A stretch of DNA of 64,000 nucleotides, from the NCBI RefSeq assembly GCF_000514815.1, contig NZ_AZWQ01000015.1, positions 1 to 64,000 of the forward strand. Direction: 5' to 3'. This document shows positions 20,760-29,967 of the stretch, piece by piece (position 1 is the stretch's first letter; each line of letters starts with the position of its first letter). Source of the DNA: Salinispora fenicalii. GTDB taxonomy: Bacteria; Actinomycetota; Actinomycetes; Mycobacteriales; Micromonosporaceae. Both the position numbers and the translations under genes were made by a program. The notes beneath the pieces are model-generated. The model was not told the origin of the DNA. It worked only from the letters and a program-made list of their open reading frames with translations, and did not search any database.

Positions 20760-20787
20760 CGGGACGCCGTGGATTCCCGGCGTCCCG
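20760..20787. terminator. Bidirectional hairpin between pssA and psd
   Basis: CGGGACGCCG (20760-20769) and CGGCGTCCCG (20778-20787) are perfect 10-bp arms with an 8-nt loop, extended by GCG/CGC beyond a one-base bulge. It lies between two convergent stops 75 bp apart. Confidence 0.7.
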
Positions 20788-20821
20788 CGCAGCTTCTGCC
20801 GTCGCCCCGCGCCCGTCGCGG

Positions 20822-22075
20822 TCAGTGCCAGCGGGCGATCACCGAAGACCCACCGACGACCCGGTCGCCGGGCCCGACCAGCGGTTGGGCCGAATCGGCC
20901 GGCAGGTAGACATCGGTGCGTGAGCCGAACCTGATCAGCCCAAACCGTTCACCTTTGGCGAGCAACGACCCGATGGGCGCCCGCTGCACGATTCGGCGGG
21001 CGATCAAACCGGTACGTTGCGCCACGACCACCGTTCCGTTGGTGGTGTCCAACACCGTGTAGGCGGCGACATTGTGTTCCGCGTCGGGCTTCATCGCGTT
21101 GGCGAAGCCACCGTCGGTCACGAAGTAGTCGACCACCTTGCCCGCCACCGGGGAACGGTTGATGTGGACGTCGAGCACCGACAGGAAAACGGCGATCCGC
21201 AGCCACTCGCCCTCGCCGAACCGCTCGTCGGAGAGCCGTTGTACCGAGAGCACCTTGCCATCGGCCGAGGCGACCACCGCGGACGGATCCGCTGGTACCT
21301 CCCGCTCCGGGTCCCGGAAGAAGGCAGCGACCGGCGCGGCGGCGAGGGCCGGCAGCAACCACAGCTTCGAGGTCGGCCGGGCGACGCGGGCCACCGCCGC
21401 CAGCCCGAGGGCGATTCCGGCGGCGGCCACCCCGTTGCTGTCGATGTGCATCGTGCGGGTCAGCGGCACGCTGGAAGGCCGGTATGCGGGGGCCAGCCCC
21501 ACCGCCGCCGCCGCGTCGGCCGGGCTGAAGCGAAGTCGGTGCACCCGCAGCGGCGGGTTGTTGCGTAGCAGCAGGTCGCTACCGACGCCGTGCAGCGCGG
21601 CCTGGCGGTCCAGTTCGTCGCTCGCGCCGCCGGTGCGCTTGCCGGTGGCGGGTGTGGCGACGCTCAGTGTGGCTCCGCTGCCGAGGTACATGGCGAGCCC
21701 GTCGAGGGTGGCCCGGGTCTCCTCCACCGTCCCGATGAGCGGTTCACCGATGATCGCCACCGCGGCGGCCTCGGCCTCGGCCAGCGCGTCAACGACCCGG
21801 ACTCGCTCGGCGACCCAGGGCCCCTGGGCGGCCACGTGCCCGCGCAGCATCCCGGCGTCCGACCATCCGGCCGGTACGACGGTGAGCGTGTCATCGGGCA
21901 GTAGCGCCTCGATCGCCGCGGCGAGCACCGGGGACTCCGGGCTGGCGTCAACCAGCAGGGCAGCCTTCGGCTCGTTGATTCGGGCGAGTTCCGAGACGAG
22001 GACACGGGCGGCGCGCTCGCCGACGCGGACCGGACCGGAGTGGCCGGTGGGAAGCACGGCGGGGGACTGGGTCAT
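20822..22075 (-). CDS. psd: Phosphatidylserine decarboxylase fused to a methyltransferase-like domain
   Basis: 417 residues. The C-terminal 200 residues are a short-type Psd proenzyme: FFRDPEREVP, SADGKV, FLSVLDVHINRSP, FGSRTDVYLP and a C-terminal GSS (GGSSVIARW), where self-cleavage makes the pyruvoyl group. It decarboxylates phosphatidylserine to phosphatidylethanolamine at the membrane. The N-terminal 215 residues are not part of ordinary Psd; they read as a Rossmann alpha/beta domain (ALLVDASPES, IIGEPLIG, LLLRNNPPL) like a degenerate class I methyltransferase lacking a glycine-rich SAM motif. ATG 22075 has AGGAG ten bases upstream. Confidence 0.88.
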   Translation of the reverse strand: MTQSPAVLPTGHSGPVRVGERAARVLVSELARINEPKAALLVDASPESPVLAAAIEALLPDDTLTVVPAGWSDAGMLRGHVAAQGPWVAERVRVVDALAEAEAAAVAIIGEPLIGTVEETRATLDGLAMYLGSGATLSVATPATGKRTGGASDELDRQAALHGVGSDLLLRNNPPLRVHRLRFSPADAAAAVGLAPAYRPSSVPLTRTMHIDSNGVAAAGIALGLAAVARVARPTSKLWLLPALAAAPVAAFFRDPEREVPADPSAVVASADGKVLSVQRLSDERFGEGEWLRIAVFLSVLDVHINRSPVAGKVVDYFVTDGGFANAMKPDAEHNVAAYTVLDTTNGTVVVAQRTGLIARRIVQRAPIGSLLAKGERFGLIRFGSRTDVYLPADSAQPLVGPGDRVVGGSSVIARWH

Positions 22076-22252
22076 GTCGGACAGGCTCCTGACGGGGTCG
22101 GGACGACGGGTTGGCGAATCGGCGCGATCGGCGTCGGGCCGGCTCGGCGTCGCCCCCTGGATGGGCGGCCGGGGCCGAGCCGGCAAATGCGCGGCGGGGG
22201 TGGGCGCCACCGGCCAGCATATGCCCCGAGTCGTGCCGACCCGGCGTCGCGC

Positions 22253-22522
22253 TCAGTGCCGGTCCCCCTCAGCTGGCCCGGGCTCCGGCATCGCACCCGT
22301 CGGTGGGGCCTGCGCCCCCGGAGCGGCCGGGCTGCCGGACCGGGCTGCGCGAAGCGCCCCGATGAGCCCCAGCGCGCCGATCAGTAGCAGTGCTCCGGCC
22401 AGGAACCAGCCCACCGGGGGAAGAGTGAATTCGAGTAGCTGGGCGACCAGCCACCAGGCGGCAAGGAGCAGAAAGAGCAGTCCGAAGAGCAGAGACACTG
22501 GGTCGGTGCGGTGGGCCTTCAC
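22253..22522 (-). CDS. Small two-helix membrane protein
   Basis: 89 residues with two hydrophobic helices (about 9-30 and 35-58) and a Pro/Gly/Ala-rich tail. It resembles LiaI-type or DUF-type small membrane partners of PspC/toastrack proteins, but I cannot name a family. The GTG start overlaps the upstream gene's stop by four bases, so translation is probably coupled and the products may work together. Confidence 0.75.
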   Translation of the reverse strand: MKAHRTDPVSLLFGLLFLLLAAWWLVAQLLEFTLPPVGWFLAGALLLIGALGLIGALRAARSGSPAAPGAQAPPTGAMPEPGPAEGDRH

Positions 22523-23829
22523 CGGGTTACCTCCAGCTGGCCGATGTCAACGTGAACGAAGAGGCGCAGCGTCCCGCCGCCGGGACCGTCCGCCCCCAGA
22601 TCGGTGCTCTCGTGCCGCGAACCGGTGGAGCCGCCGCGCTTGTCGACGCGTTGATCGAAGACGACCGAGTCGCCGACATCGACGGTCGCGGTGACCGTGG
22701 TGTCAACGTTCGGGGGCAACACCACGACGGCCTCTCCGGCTATGACCGCTACCGTGACCTCGCTGTGTTTCCCGGTGAAATCCACCGAGCGCAGGTCGAG
22801 CAGCGAGTTGCCGACGGTGTTCTCGTACCGGCTCGCGAGCTCGGCGTGGTTGGCAGGAGACCAGTTCACCGTTTGGTTCACTGTTTGGAAGCGGTCGGAC
22901 TCGGCCACCGTGGCCACCCCCAGTGCGGCGGCGGTGATCAGGCCGAGCGCGATGAGCCAGCGGGCCCGGCCGAACCAGGCGCCGACGAGTAGGCCAAGGC
23001 CGATGGTGGCCAGGACCGCCGCGAAGTACGCGGACGCGCTGAGGGCGGGTACGCCGGTCAGATCGAGGACGGCCAGCAGCCCGAGGACGAGGAAGACCAG
23101 CGAGAAGGTCACCCCACCGAGCGCGGACCGTTCCCGCGGTCGCTTCCGCTGCGGTGGGGGAGCCGGCGGTGGGGTCGGCGGGGCGTACGGCCCGTGCGGG
23201 GCGAACGGGGGGCGGAAGCCGCTGGGCGGAGCCTCGGGCGTTGTCGGTGCGTCCGGCGGCGGTGGCCAAGTCGGCCAGGCCGGCGCCGGTGGAATGGGCG
23301 ATCCGGGCGGGCCTGGGCGTTCGCGGTTGAGTAGCAGAGCGCCGCTGATCAGAATCGCCGCGCCGAGCAGCACGGCCCGGAACGCGTCGGTGACGATGAA
23401 GGCGAAGCTGATTGCCACCAGGATGCCGAGCACGATCACGGTGACCGGGGACATGCTGGAGCGTCCCCGGCCCAGCATCGACTCGATCGGTGAGGCGGTG
23501 TCCCCCTCACCTGGGATGATCAGCCAGGCGGAGACGTACACCAGGATGCCGATGCCGCCGAAGAAGCCGAGCACGGCGAGCAGCACCCGCCAGAGCACCG
23601 GATCAGTGTTCGTCGCCCGGCCGATAGCCGCGCAGACACCGGCCAGATAGCGGCCGTCGTGCGGACGGACCAGCCCGTACCGTGAGGTGAAACTGCTGCC
23701 TCCGGTCGGTGGGGTGGGTGGGCTCCAGGGGGTGCCCCCGGGCGGGCCCTCAGGCGGTGGCGGTTCACCCATCGGCGCTGCAGGTGGTGGTGTCGCCCCG
23801 GTTGGCTGCCGGGCGGCTTCCTCGGTCAT
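22519..23829 (-). CDS. PspC-domain membrane protein with toastrack-like C-terminus
   Basis: 436 residues. Residues 1-50 are Pro/Gly-rich; a PspC domain spans about 50-110 (DGRYLAGVCAAIGRATNTDP, then a membrane helix); several more transmembrane segments and a Pro-rich linker (180-230) follow. The C-terminal 140 residues are a beta-rich domain (VTVAVIAGEAVVVLPPNVD, LRLFVHVDIGQLEV) resembling the toastrack/LiaF-C fold. Such proteins sense envelope stress and control the partner kinase. It is divergent from a PspC-containing kinase gene 196 bp away, supporting a single sensing module. Confidence 0.85.
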   Translation of the reverse strand: MTEEAARQPTGATPPPAAPMGEPPPPEGPPGGTPWSPPTPPTGGSSFTSRYGLVRPHDGRYLAGVCAAIGRATNTDPVLWRVLLAVLGFFGGIGILVYVSAWLIIPGEGDTASPIESMLGRGRSSMSPVTVIVLGILVAISFAFIVTDAFRAVLLGAAILISGALLLNRERPGPPGSPIPPAPAWPTWPPPPDAPTTPEAPPSGFRPPFAPHGPYAPPTPPPAPPPQRKRPRERSALGGVTFSLVFLVLGLLAVLDLTGVPALSASAYFAAVLATIGLGLLVGAWFGRARWLIALGLITAAALGVATVAESDRFQTVNQTVNWSPANHAELASRYENTVGNSLLDLRSVDFTGKHSEVTVAVIAGEAVVVLPPNVDTTVTATVDVGDSVVFDQRVDKRGGSTGSRHESTDLGADGPGGGTLRLFVHVDIGQLEVTR

Positions 23830-24025
23830 GACCTCGATCCTGCTCTCTCGCCGCTTCGTCGGCCTCCGGCGGAGACCCTGACCTCACCCTGAGATCAGGC
23901 AAGCAGGATCTCCGGGACGCCCCCGTGGTCGAGTGGTGACCTGGCGTGTGACGATCGGAACCGGCGGCGGGCGCCGCTCGCCGGCGAAAGCGCCGCGACT
24001 AGCTAGGGAGTCCCCGATCAGTGTC

Positions 24026-25273
24026 GTGACCAACCCCCCACGCCTCTATCGCGCCCGCGAGCACCGGATCGCTGCTGGGGTGGCGGCGGGGATCGCCGGG
24101 CACCTTCGCATTCCGGTGCTCTGGGTCCGGGTCGCGTTCCTGATGTTGCTCGGCTTCAACGGCCTCGGGCTGCTGCTGTATGCGGCCTTCTGGGCGGTGG
24201 TGCCGCTGCGACCGGGGGACACCGCCACCCCGCCCCGTCGCGACGTGGCTCAGCTGCTGCCGTTCGTGGCGATCGGCCTGGGGGTGCTGATCCTTCAGAT
24301 GGTCTTCTTTGATTCGGCGGCTGCCACCGGTGTGGCCGGTACCGCCGGCTGGCTGGTCACGATCATCGCGGTCGGGGCGGGGCTGATCTGGCACCAGTCC
24401 GCACCGCAGCGGCGACGGCAGTGGGGCGGGACGCTGCCGGTGCCCTGGCTGAGTGCGGTGGTGGAGGAGAGCGACCGGCGGGCGTTCGTGCTCCGATTCA
24501 TCGGCGGCGGAGTCCTGGTCGCGGTGGGAGTGATCGGGGTCGCGGCGGTCTACTCCCCGACGCAGAACTTTGACGCGGTGCTCAACGGCGTGATCTTTGC
24601 CTTGGTCGGTCTGGCGGGTGTCGGGGTGGTGGCCGCGCCGGTGCTCTGGCGAACCTGGAACCAGCTCCGGTCGGAGCGGGAAGGACGGATCCGCCAGCAG
24701 GAGCGGGCCGAGCTGGCCGCCATGGTGCATGATCAGGTGCTGCACACCCTCGCGTTGATCCAGCGAAACGCCAGCGACGGGAAGGCGGTGACGCGGCTGG
24801 CCCGGGGGCAGGAGCGCTCGCTGCGTAACTGGCTCTACCGGCCGACGGCCTCGCCGACGGAGCGCTTCGCGGCAGCGCTGGAGCAGGTGGCGGCCGAGGT
24901 AGAGGACACGTACGCGATCACGGTGGAGACGGTGGTCGTCGGTGACCGGGAGACCGACGAGCGCGTCGGCGCGTTGGTGGCGGCCGCCCGCGAGGCGCTG
25001 GTTAACGCCGCCCGGCACGCTGGAGTGCAGACCGTCTCGCTCTACGCCGAGGTCGAACCCGAGCAGGTCAGCGTCTTCATTCGGGATCGGGGGAGGGGCT
25101 TCGATCCGGCTACGGTGGAGGAACACCGGCACGGCGTTCGAGGCTCGATCATCGGCCGGATGACGCGACACGGTGGCCGGGCGGAGATCCGCTCCGAGCC
25201 TGGGGAGGGGACCGAGATCCGGTTGATCCTGCCGATCTCCCGCGACGGGTCCACGGCGGAGAGGAGTAGGTGA
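24026..25273 (+). CDS. Sensor histidine kinase with N-terminal PspC domain
   Basis: About 415 residues. A PspC domain occupies about 5-65 (RIAAGVAAGIAGHLRIPVLWVR, then a helix ending FWAVVPLRP); further transmembrane helices run to about 215. The catalytic core has the phosphoacceptor in ELAAMVHDQVLHTLALI and an HATPase_c domain (EALVNAARHAGV, GRGFDP, HGVRGSIIGRM). The start is uncertain; GTG 24026 is chosen because the PspC domain begins within ten residues. Its stop overlaps the start of the response regulator by one base. The PspC domain probably replaces a periplasmic sensor. Confidence 0.88.
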   Translation: MTNPPRLYRAREHRIAAGVAAGIAGHLRIPVLWVRVAFLMLLGFNGLGLLLYAAFWAVVPLRPGDTATPPRRDVAQLLPFVAIGLGVLILQMVFFDSAAATGVAGTAGWLVTIIAVGAGLIWHQSAPQRRRQWGGTLPVPWLSAVVEESDRRAFVLRFIGGGVLVAVGVIGVAAVYSPTQNFDAVLNGVIFALVGLAGVGVVAAPVLWRTWNQLRSEREGRIRQQERAELAAMVHDQVLHTLALIQRNASDGKAVTRLARGQERSLRNWLYRPTASPTERFAAALEQVAAEVEDTYAITVETVVVGDRETDERVGALVAAAREALVNAARHAGVQTVSLYAEVEPEQVSVFIRDRGRGFDPATVEEHRHGVRGSIIGRMTRHGGRAEIRSEPGEGTEIRLILPISRDGSTAERSR

Positions 25274-25959
25274 TGGCGGAGCAGACGCCGAGCACAGCGG
25301 CGGAGGTGGGTGTGGCCGCGCGGCGGCTGCGGGTCTTCCTCGTCGACGATCACGCGATGTTCCGGGCCGGAGTCCGCGCCGAACTGGGTGCGCATGTCGA
25401 CGTGGTGGGCGAGGCAAGCACGGTGGGGGAGGCGGTTACTAGGATCGCCGCCACTGAGCCCGACGTGGTGCTGCTCGACGTGCACATGCCGGAGGGGGGC
25501 GGCCGGGCGGTGCTCGAGGCCGTCCGGCGCACCTACCCGCACGTGCGGTTCCTCGCGCTCAGCGTCTCGGACGCCGCTGAGGACGTGATCGGGCTGATCC
25601 GCGCTGGCGCCCGTGGCTATGTCACCAAGACGATCTCGCCGGACGAGTTGGCGGCGGCGGTCCGGCGGGTCGCCGAGGGCGATGCCGTCTTCAGCCCCCG
25701 GCTGGCCGGCTTCGTGCTGGACGCCTTCGCCGCTCGCCCGGACGCGCCGATCTCCGACCCGGAGCTGGACCAGCTGACCAACCGGGAACGGGAGGTGCTG
25801 CGTCTGCTCGCTCGGGGGTACGCGTACAAGGAGATCGCCAAGGAGCTGTACATCTCGATCAAGACGGTCGAGACGCATGTGTCGAACGTGCTCCGTAAGC
25901 TCCAGATGTCCAGCCGTTACGAGCTGTCACGCTGGGCGGCGGATCGTCGGCTCGTCTGA
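25273..25959 (+). CDS. LuxR-type response regulator of the PspC kinase
   Basis: 228 residues. The receiver starts about residue 19 (LRVFLVDDHAMFR) with the acidic pair, phosphoacceptor in VVLLDVHMP, and the conserved lysine in GYVTKTIS. The C-terminal LuxR helix-turn-helix begins LTNREREVLRLLARG. The ATG start overlaps the kinase stop (TGATG), a sign of translational coupling. The divergent PspC/toastrack operon is the obvious candidate target. Confidence 0.93.
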   Translation: MAEQTPSTAAEVGVAARRLRVFLVDDHAMFRAGVRAELGAHVDVVGEASTVGEAVTRIAATEPDVVLLDVHMPEGGGRAVLEAVRRTYPHVRFLALSVSDAAEDVIGLIRAGARGYVTKTISPDELAAAVRRVAEGDAVFSPRLAGFVLDAFAARPDAPISDPELDQLTNREREVLRLLARGYAYKEIAKELYISIKTVETHVSNVLRKLQMSSRYELSRWAADRRLV

Positions 25960-26201
25960 GCCGCCCACCGACTGTGCCGGTGGGGGTGCGCAGGGTGGTG
26001 ACGTTGGTCGTTGTCGATGCTGTTTCCGCAGCTCCTACCACGCTTGCCTGAGGCCGACGCAGTCACCTCCGGGTGGATGTACACACCGTCCCGGCCGGGT
26101 ATCGGGTTGATAACACGTCTTCCCGCTAGCGCGCGTCTGGTGTCACAGTGGCAGGCACCTCACACCCCCTCGTGAGCTGAGCGCCCTGAGGAGGCACTCC
26201 C

Positions 26202-27833
26202 ATGCGTGGGAAATTTCTGAAGGTGGCGGTCGCCGCGACCGCCACCGCAATGTTGGCCACCGCCTGTGGTGGTGGCGGCGACGACTCGGACGATGCTGGC
26301 GGCGGCGAGGCCGGTGGCACGCTCCGCGTCTACGCGACCGAGCCGGCGTTCTTGCTGCCGTCGAATGCCAATGACGAGCCGTCGATCTACGTGATCCGTC
26401 AGCTCTACCGCGGTCTGGTCAAGTACAACGCCGAGACCAGCGAAACAGAGATGGATCTGGCCGAGTCGATCGAGTCGGACGACAAGAAGCTCTGGACGAT
26501 CAAGCTGAAGGACGGCTACACCTTCGACAACGGTGAGCCGGTCAACGCTGACTCCTTCATTCGTTCGTGGAACTACGCCGCTTACGGGCCGAACGCCCAG
26601 AACAACGCGTACTTCATGAAGCGGATCGCCGGTGTCGACGACGTCACGGCCAAGGACCCGGACGGCGACGGACCGGAGGAGGCCCCGGCGCCGAAGGCCG
26701 AGACGATGTCCGGCCTGAAGAAGGTTGACGACCTGACCTTCACCGTCGAGCTCAAGGCGCCGTTCACCGGCTTCCCGACCACAGTCGGGTATTCGGGCTT
26801 CTTCCCGATGGCGCAGGCCTGCGTTGACGACATCGATGCCTGCAACGAGACGCCGATCGGCAACGGCCCCTACAAGATCGACGGTGAGTGGGAGCACGAG
26901 GTCGAGATCAACCTGGCTCGTAGCGACACCTGGAAGGGTGAGCCGGGCAAGCCCGACGCGATCAACTACCGGATCTTCGCGGACGTGGACAGCGGCTACG
27001 CCGCCTTCCAGGCCGGCGAGCTGGACGTGATGTACACGCTGCCACCGGCGCGTTTCAAGGACGCCAAGGCCAACTACGGCGACCGGCTGTTCGAGCAGCC
27101 CGGTGACAGCTTCAACTACGTCGGTATGCCGATGTACAACGAGAACTTCCAGGACAAGCGCATCCGTCAGGCGTTCTCGTTGTCGATCGACCGGCAGTCG
27201 ATCGTGAACGCGGTCTTCGACGGCCGGTACGCCCCGGCTACCGGCTTCGTCGCGCCGATCTTCGAGGGTGCTCGCGAGGGTGTCTGCACCTACTGCGAGA
27301 AGGACCTTGAGAAGGCCAAGCAGCTGCTCGCCGAGGCCGGTGGCTGGAAGGGCGGCAAGCTGGTCCTGTGGGCCAACGCGGGTTCTGGCCACGAGGACTG
27401 GCTGCAGGCGGTCGGCGACCAGGTCAAGGCGGCGCTGGGGATCGACTACGAGCTGAAGGTCAACCTGCAGTTCCCCGAGTACCTGGAAAAGGCCGACAAC
27501 AACCAGTTCACCGGCCCGTTCCGGCTCGGCTGGGGCCCGGACTACCCGTACCTGGAGACCTACCTGTCTCCGCTCTACACCACTGGTGCCTCCAGTAACA
27601 ACTCCACCTTCAGCAACACCGAGTTCGACAACCTGATCAAGCAGGGTGACTCCGCCGACACCATTGACGAGGCGATCACCTTGTACCAGCAGGCTGAGGA
27701 CATTCTGGCTGAGGAGATGCCGGTTGTCCCGATGTTCTGGCGTAAGGAGGCGGCGATCTACAGCGAGAACGTCGACACCTTCGTCTGGAACCAGGTCGCT
27801 GGCGCCGACTACGGTGCGACCTCGCTGAAGTAG
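26202..27833 (+). CDS. Peptide/nickel-type ABC transporter substrate-binding lipoprotein
   Basis: 543 residues of the SBP family 5. The signal peptide ends in lipobox LATACG (Cys about 22), followed by a Gly/Asp-rich linker, so it is tethered outside the membrane. Family features: LWTIKLKDGYTFDNGEPV and QAFSLSIDRQSIV. It captures oligopeptides or similar ligands for the permease encoded downstream; the actual ligand cannot be told. GAGGAGG precedes the ATG. First gene of a five-gene operon with the order binding protein, two permeases, two ATPases. Confidence 0.93.
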   Translation: MRGKFLKVAVAATATAMLATACGGGGDDSDDAGGGEAGGTLRVYATEPAFLLPSNANDEPSIYVIRQLYRGLVKYNAETSETEMDLAESIESDDKKLWTIKLKDGYTFDNGEPVNADSFIRSWNYAAYGPNAQNNAYFMKRIAGVDDVTAKDPDGDGPEEAPAPKAETMSGLKKVDDLTFTVELKAPFTGFPTTVGYSGFFPMAQACVDDIDACNETPIGNGPYKIDGEWEHEVEINLARSDTWKGEPGKPDAINYRIFADVDSGYAAFQAGELDVMYTLPPARFKDAKANYGDRLFEQPGDSFNYVGMPMYNENFQDKRIRQAFSLSIDRQSIVNAVFDGRYAPATGFVAPIFEGAREGVCTYCEKDLEKAKQLLAEAGGWKGGKLVLWANAGSGHEDWLQAVGDQVKAALGIDYELKVNLQFPEYLEKADNNQFTGPFRLGWGPDYPYLETYLSPLYTTGASSNNSTFSNTEFDNLIKQGDSADTIDEAITLYQQAEDILAEEMPVVPMFWRKEAAIYSENVDTFVWNQVAGADYGATSLK

Positions 27834-27873
27834 AACCGAGCTTCAGCAATCTGATCCCGCCGTACAAGGATGT

Positions 27874-27912
27874 GGCGGCAACGGTCACCCCACCAGGGTG
27901 ATCGTTGCCGCC
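27874..27912 (+). terminator. Strong hairpin between binding-protein and permease genes
   Basis: GGCGGCAACG-G-TCACCC (27874-27890) pairs with GGGTGA-T-CGTTGCCGCC (27896-27912): 17 bp including one G-U pair, with a 5-nt loop. No U-run. Likely protects the upstream mRNA or terminates partially, so that more binding protein than permease is made. Confidence 0.75.
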
Positions 27913-27939
27913 GTATCAGCGCCGAGAGGAGACCCCGAC

Positions 27940-28950
27940 ATGGGGCGCTACGTCATTCGACGGTTGCTCCAGTTCATCCCGACCGTGCTGGGCACCATGT
28001 TCCTGCTCCACTACATGACCTCGCTGGCGATCCAGTTCAGCGGTAACCCGGTCCGGGCGCTCTTCGGCGACCGGACCCCGCCGCCTGCCCTGCTTCAGGC
28101 GATCACCGACCGACTCGGCTACGGCGACCCCTGCCTCGAGCAGAAGGGCAACCCTTGCTTCGGGCTCTTCCTCGACCGGGTGAGCGGAGTCTTCCTGCAC
28201 TTTGACTTCGGCATCAACATGCGGCGGCAGGAGGTCACGGACCTGGTGGCCAACGCTATTCCGTTCACCCTGAAGCTGCTGGTGATCGCGATCGTCTTCG
28301 AGGCCGTCGTCGGTATCGCCGCCGGCGTGTGGGCGGGTCTGCGGGGCGGCAGCTTCGCCGACAACCTGGTGAAGATCAGCACCGTCTTCGTGATCTCTGT
28401 GCCGATCTTCGTGCTCGGTGTGGTGGTACGGGAGTTCATCGGGGTCAAGTTCGGCAACATCCTGCGTGATCAGGAGTGGGTCCCCGATGTCATCGCATAC
28501 GGGTTCTTCAGCCCCGGTTTCAAGCCGGACTACCCTTTCGCCAGTCTTCTGATCCCCGGCATGGTGCTCGGCGCGGTCGCGCTCGCCACCACCGCGCGCC
28601 TGACCCGGACCAGCATCATGGAGAATATCCGGGCCGACTATGTCCGGACCGCGCGGGCAAAGGGCCTGGCGAACAAGCGGGTCATCGGCGTGCACACGCT
28701 GCGTAACTCGCTGATTCCGGTTATCACGTACCTCGGTGTCGACATCGGTTCGGCGATGGCCGGCGCGGTGGTCACCGAATCCATCTTCAACGTGCCCGGC
28801 ATCGGCCGGCTGGTGACCAACGCCGCCCGCACAGGTGAAGCGCCTGTGATCATCGGCGTGGTGACCATGCTGGTGCTGGTCATTCTGCTCGTCAACCTGC
28901 TGGTCGACCTTCTGTACGCCGTGCTCGACCCGAGGATCCGCTATGAGTGA
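27940..28950 (+). CDS. Peptide ABC transporter permease (DppB/OppB type)
   Basis: 336 residues, six predicted transmembrane helices. N-terminal MGRYVIRRLLQFIP, the EAA-loop region DYVRTARAKGL and C-terminal LLYAVLDPRIRYE are typical of DppB. The ATG at 27940 is preceded by GAGAGGAG; an upstream in-frame ATG would lie inside the hairpin. It pairs with the next permease. Confidence 0.94.
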   Translation: MGRYVIRRLLQFIPTVLGTMFLLHYMTSLAIQFSGNPVRALFGDRTPPPALLQAITDRLGYGDPCLEQKGNPCFGLFLDRVSGVFLHFDFGINMRRQEVTDLVANAIPFTLKLLVIAIVFEAVVGIAAGVWAGLRGGSFADNLVKISTVFVISVPIFVLGVVVREFIGVKFGNILRDQEWVPDVIAYGFFSPGFKPDYPFASLLIPGMVLGAVALATTARLTRTSIMENIRADYVRTARAKGLANKRVIGVHTLRNSLIPVITYLGVDIGSAMAGAVVTESIFNVPGIGRLVTNAARTGEAPVIIGVVTMLVLVILLVNLLVDLLYAVLDPRIRYE

Positions 28951-29025
28951 CGGCACCCTGGTCATAAACCGGTGGCCGGTGATCCCGGCGATTCGCGGCA
29001 GGGCGAAGCGAAACGAGGTGTGGAC

Positions 29026-29967
29026 ATGAGTGACGTGACGAGTGCCGGCACCGCCGTCGGCGGTGCCCCGGGTTCCGGTGACGGCCGGTCCCCGGAGAAG
29101 ACGAGCAAGAGCCGCAAGGAGCGCAACGCCAGCCTGTGGGCAGATGCCCGTCGGCAGTTGGTTCGCGACCCGGTCTTCATGCTCGCCGTGCTCTACATCT
29201 TCGTAGTCAGCACGATGGCGGCCTTCCCCAGGCTCTGGACCAGTCAGGACCCCCGGGCGTGCAACACCGACATGTCCCGGCTCTCGCCGAGTTGGGAGCA
29301 CCCATTCGGTTTTAACACCCAGGGCTGTGACTACTACTCGCACGCCATCTACGGCGCTCGGCCGTCGATGGTGATCGCGATCGCCGCTACCGGGGGCATC
29401 GTGCTCTTCGGCGGCCTGATGGGACTCCTCGCGGGCTACTACGGCGGCTGGGTCGACGGGGTCATTTCCCGGCTGATGGACATCTTCTTCTCACTGCCGT
29501 TCCTGCTCGGAGCGATCGTCTTCCTGACCCTGATCAAGAAGCAGAACGAAGCGACCATCGCCCTGGTGCTGTTCCTGCTGAGCTGGCCGACGATCGCCCG
29601 AATCATCCGCGGTAGCGTCATCTCCTCAAGGGACCTGGACTACGTGCAGGCCGCCAAGGCGGTCGGGGCGAGTAACGGCCGGTTGATGTTCCGGCACATC
29701 TTGCCGAACGCGATCGCACCCATGTTGGTGTACGCCACGATCGTGCTGGGTGCGTTCGTCGCCGCGGAGGCCACGCTGACCTTCCTCGGTATCGGGCTTC
29801 AGCCGCCGGCACAGTCGTGGGGCATCATGATCTCGGCCCACGATGTGTACTTCCTGGAGCATCCGTGGCTGCTGCTCTTCCCCTGCGGGCTGTTGATTGG
29901 CACGGTGCTGTCCTTCATTCTCATGGGTGACGCCCTGCGTGATGCCCTCGACCCGAAGTTCCGGTGA
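29026..29967 (+). CDS. Peptide ABC transporter permease (DppC/OppC type)
   Basis: 313 residues. A hydrophilic N-terminus of about 40 residues is followed by six helices, with EAA loop LDYVQAAKAVGAS and C-terminal GDALRDALDPKFR, both typical of DppC. The ATG at 29026 follows GAGGTGTGGAC. It overlaps the downstream ATPase gene by four bases. Confidence 0.94.
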   Translation: MSDVTSAGTAVGGAPGSGDGRSPEKTSKSRKERNASLWADARRQLVRDPVFMLAVLYIFVVSTMAAFPRLWTSQDPRACNTDMSRLSPSWEHPFGFNTQGCDYYSHAIYGARPSMVIAIAATGGIVLFGGLMGLLAGYYGGWVDGVISRLMDIFFSLPFLLGAIVFLTLIKKQNEATIALVLFLLSWPTIARIIRGSVISSRDLDYVQAAKAVGASNGRLMFRHILPNAIAPMLVYATIVLGAFVAAEATLTFLGIGLQPPAQSWGIMISAHDVYFLEHPWLLLFPCGLLIGTVLSFILMGDALRDALDPKFR

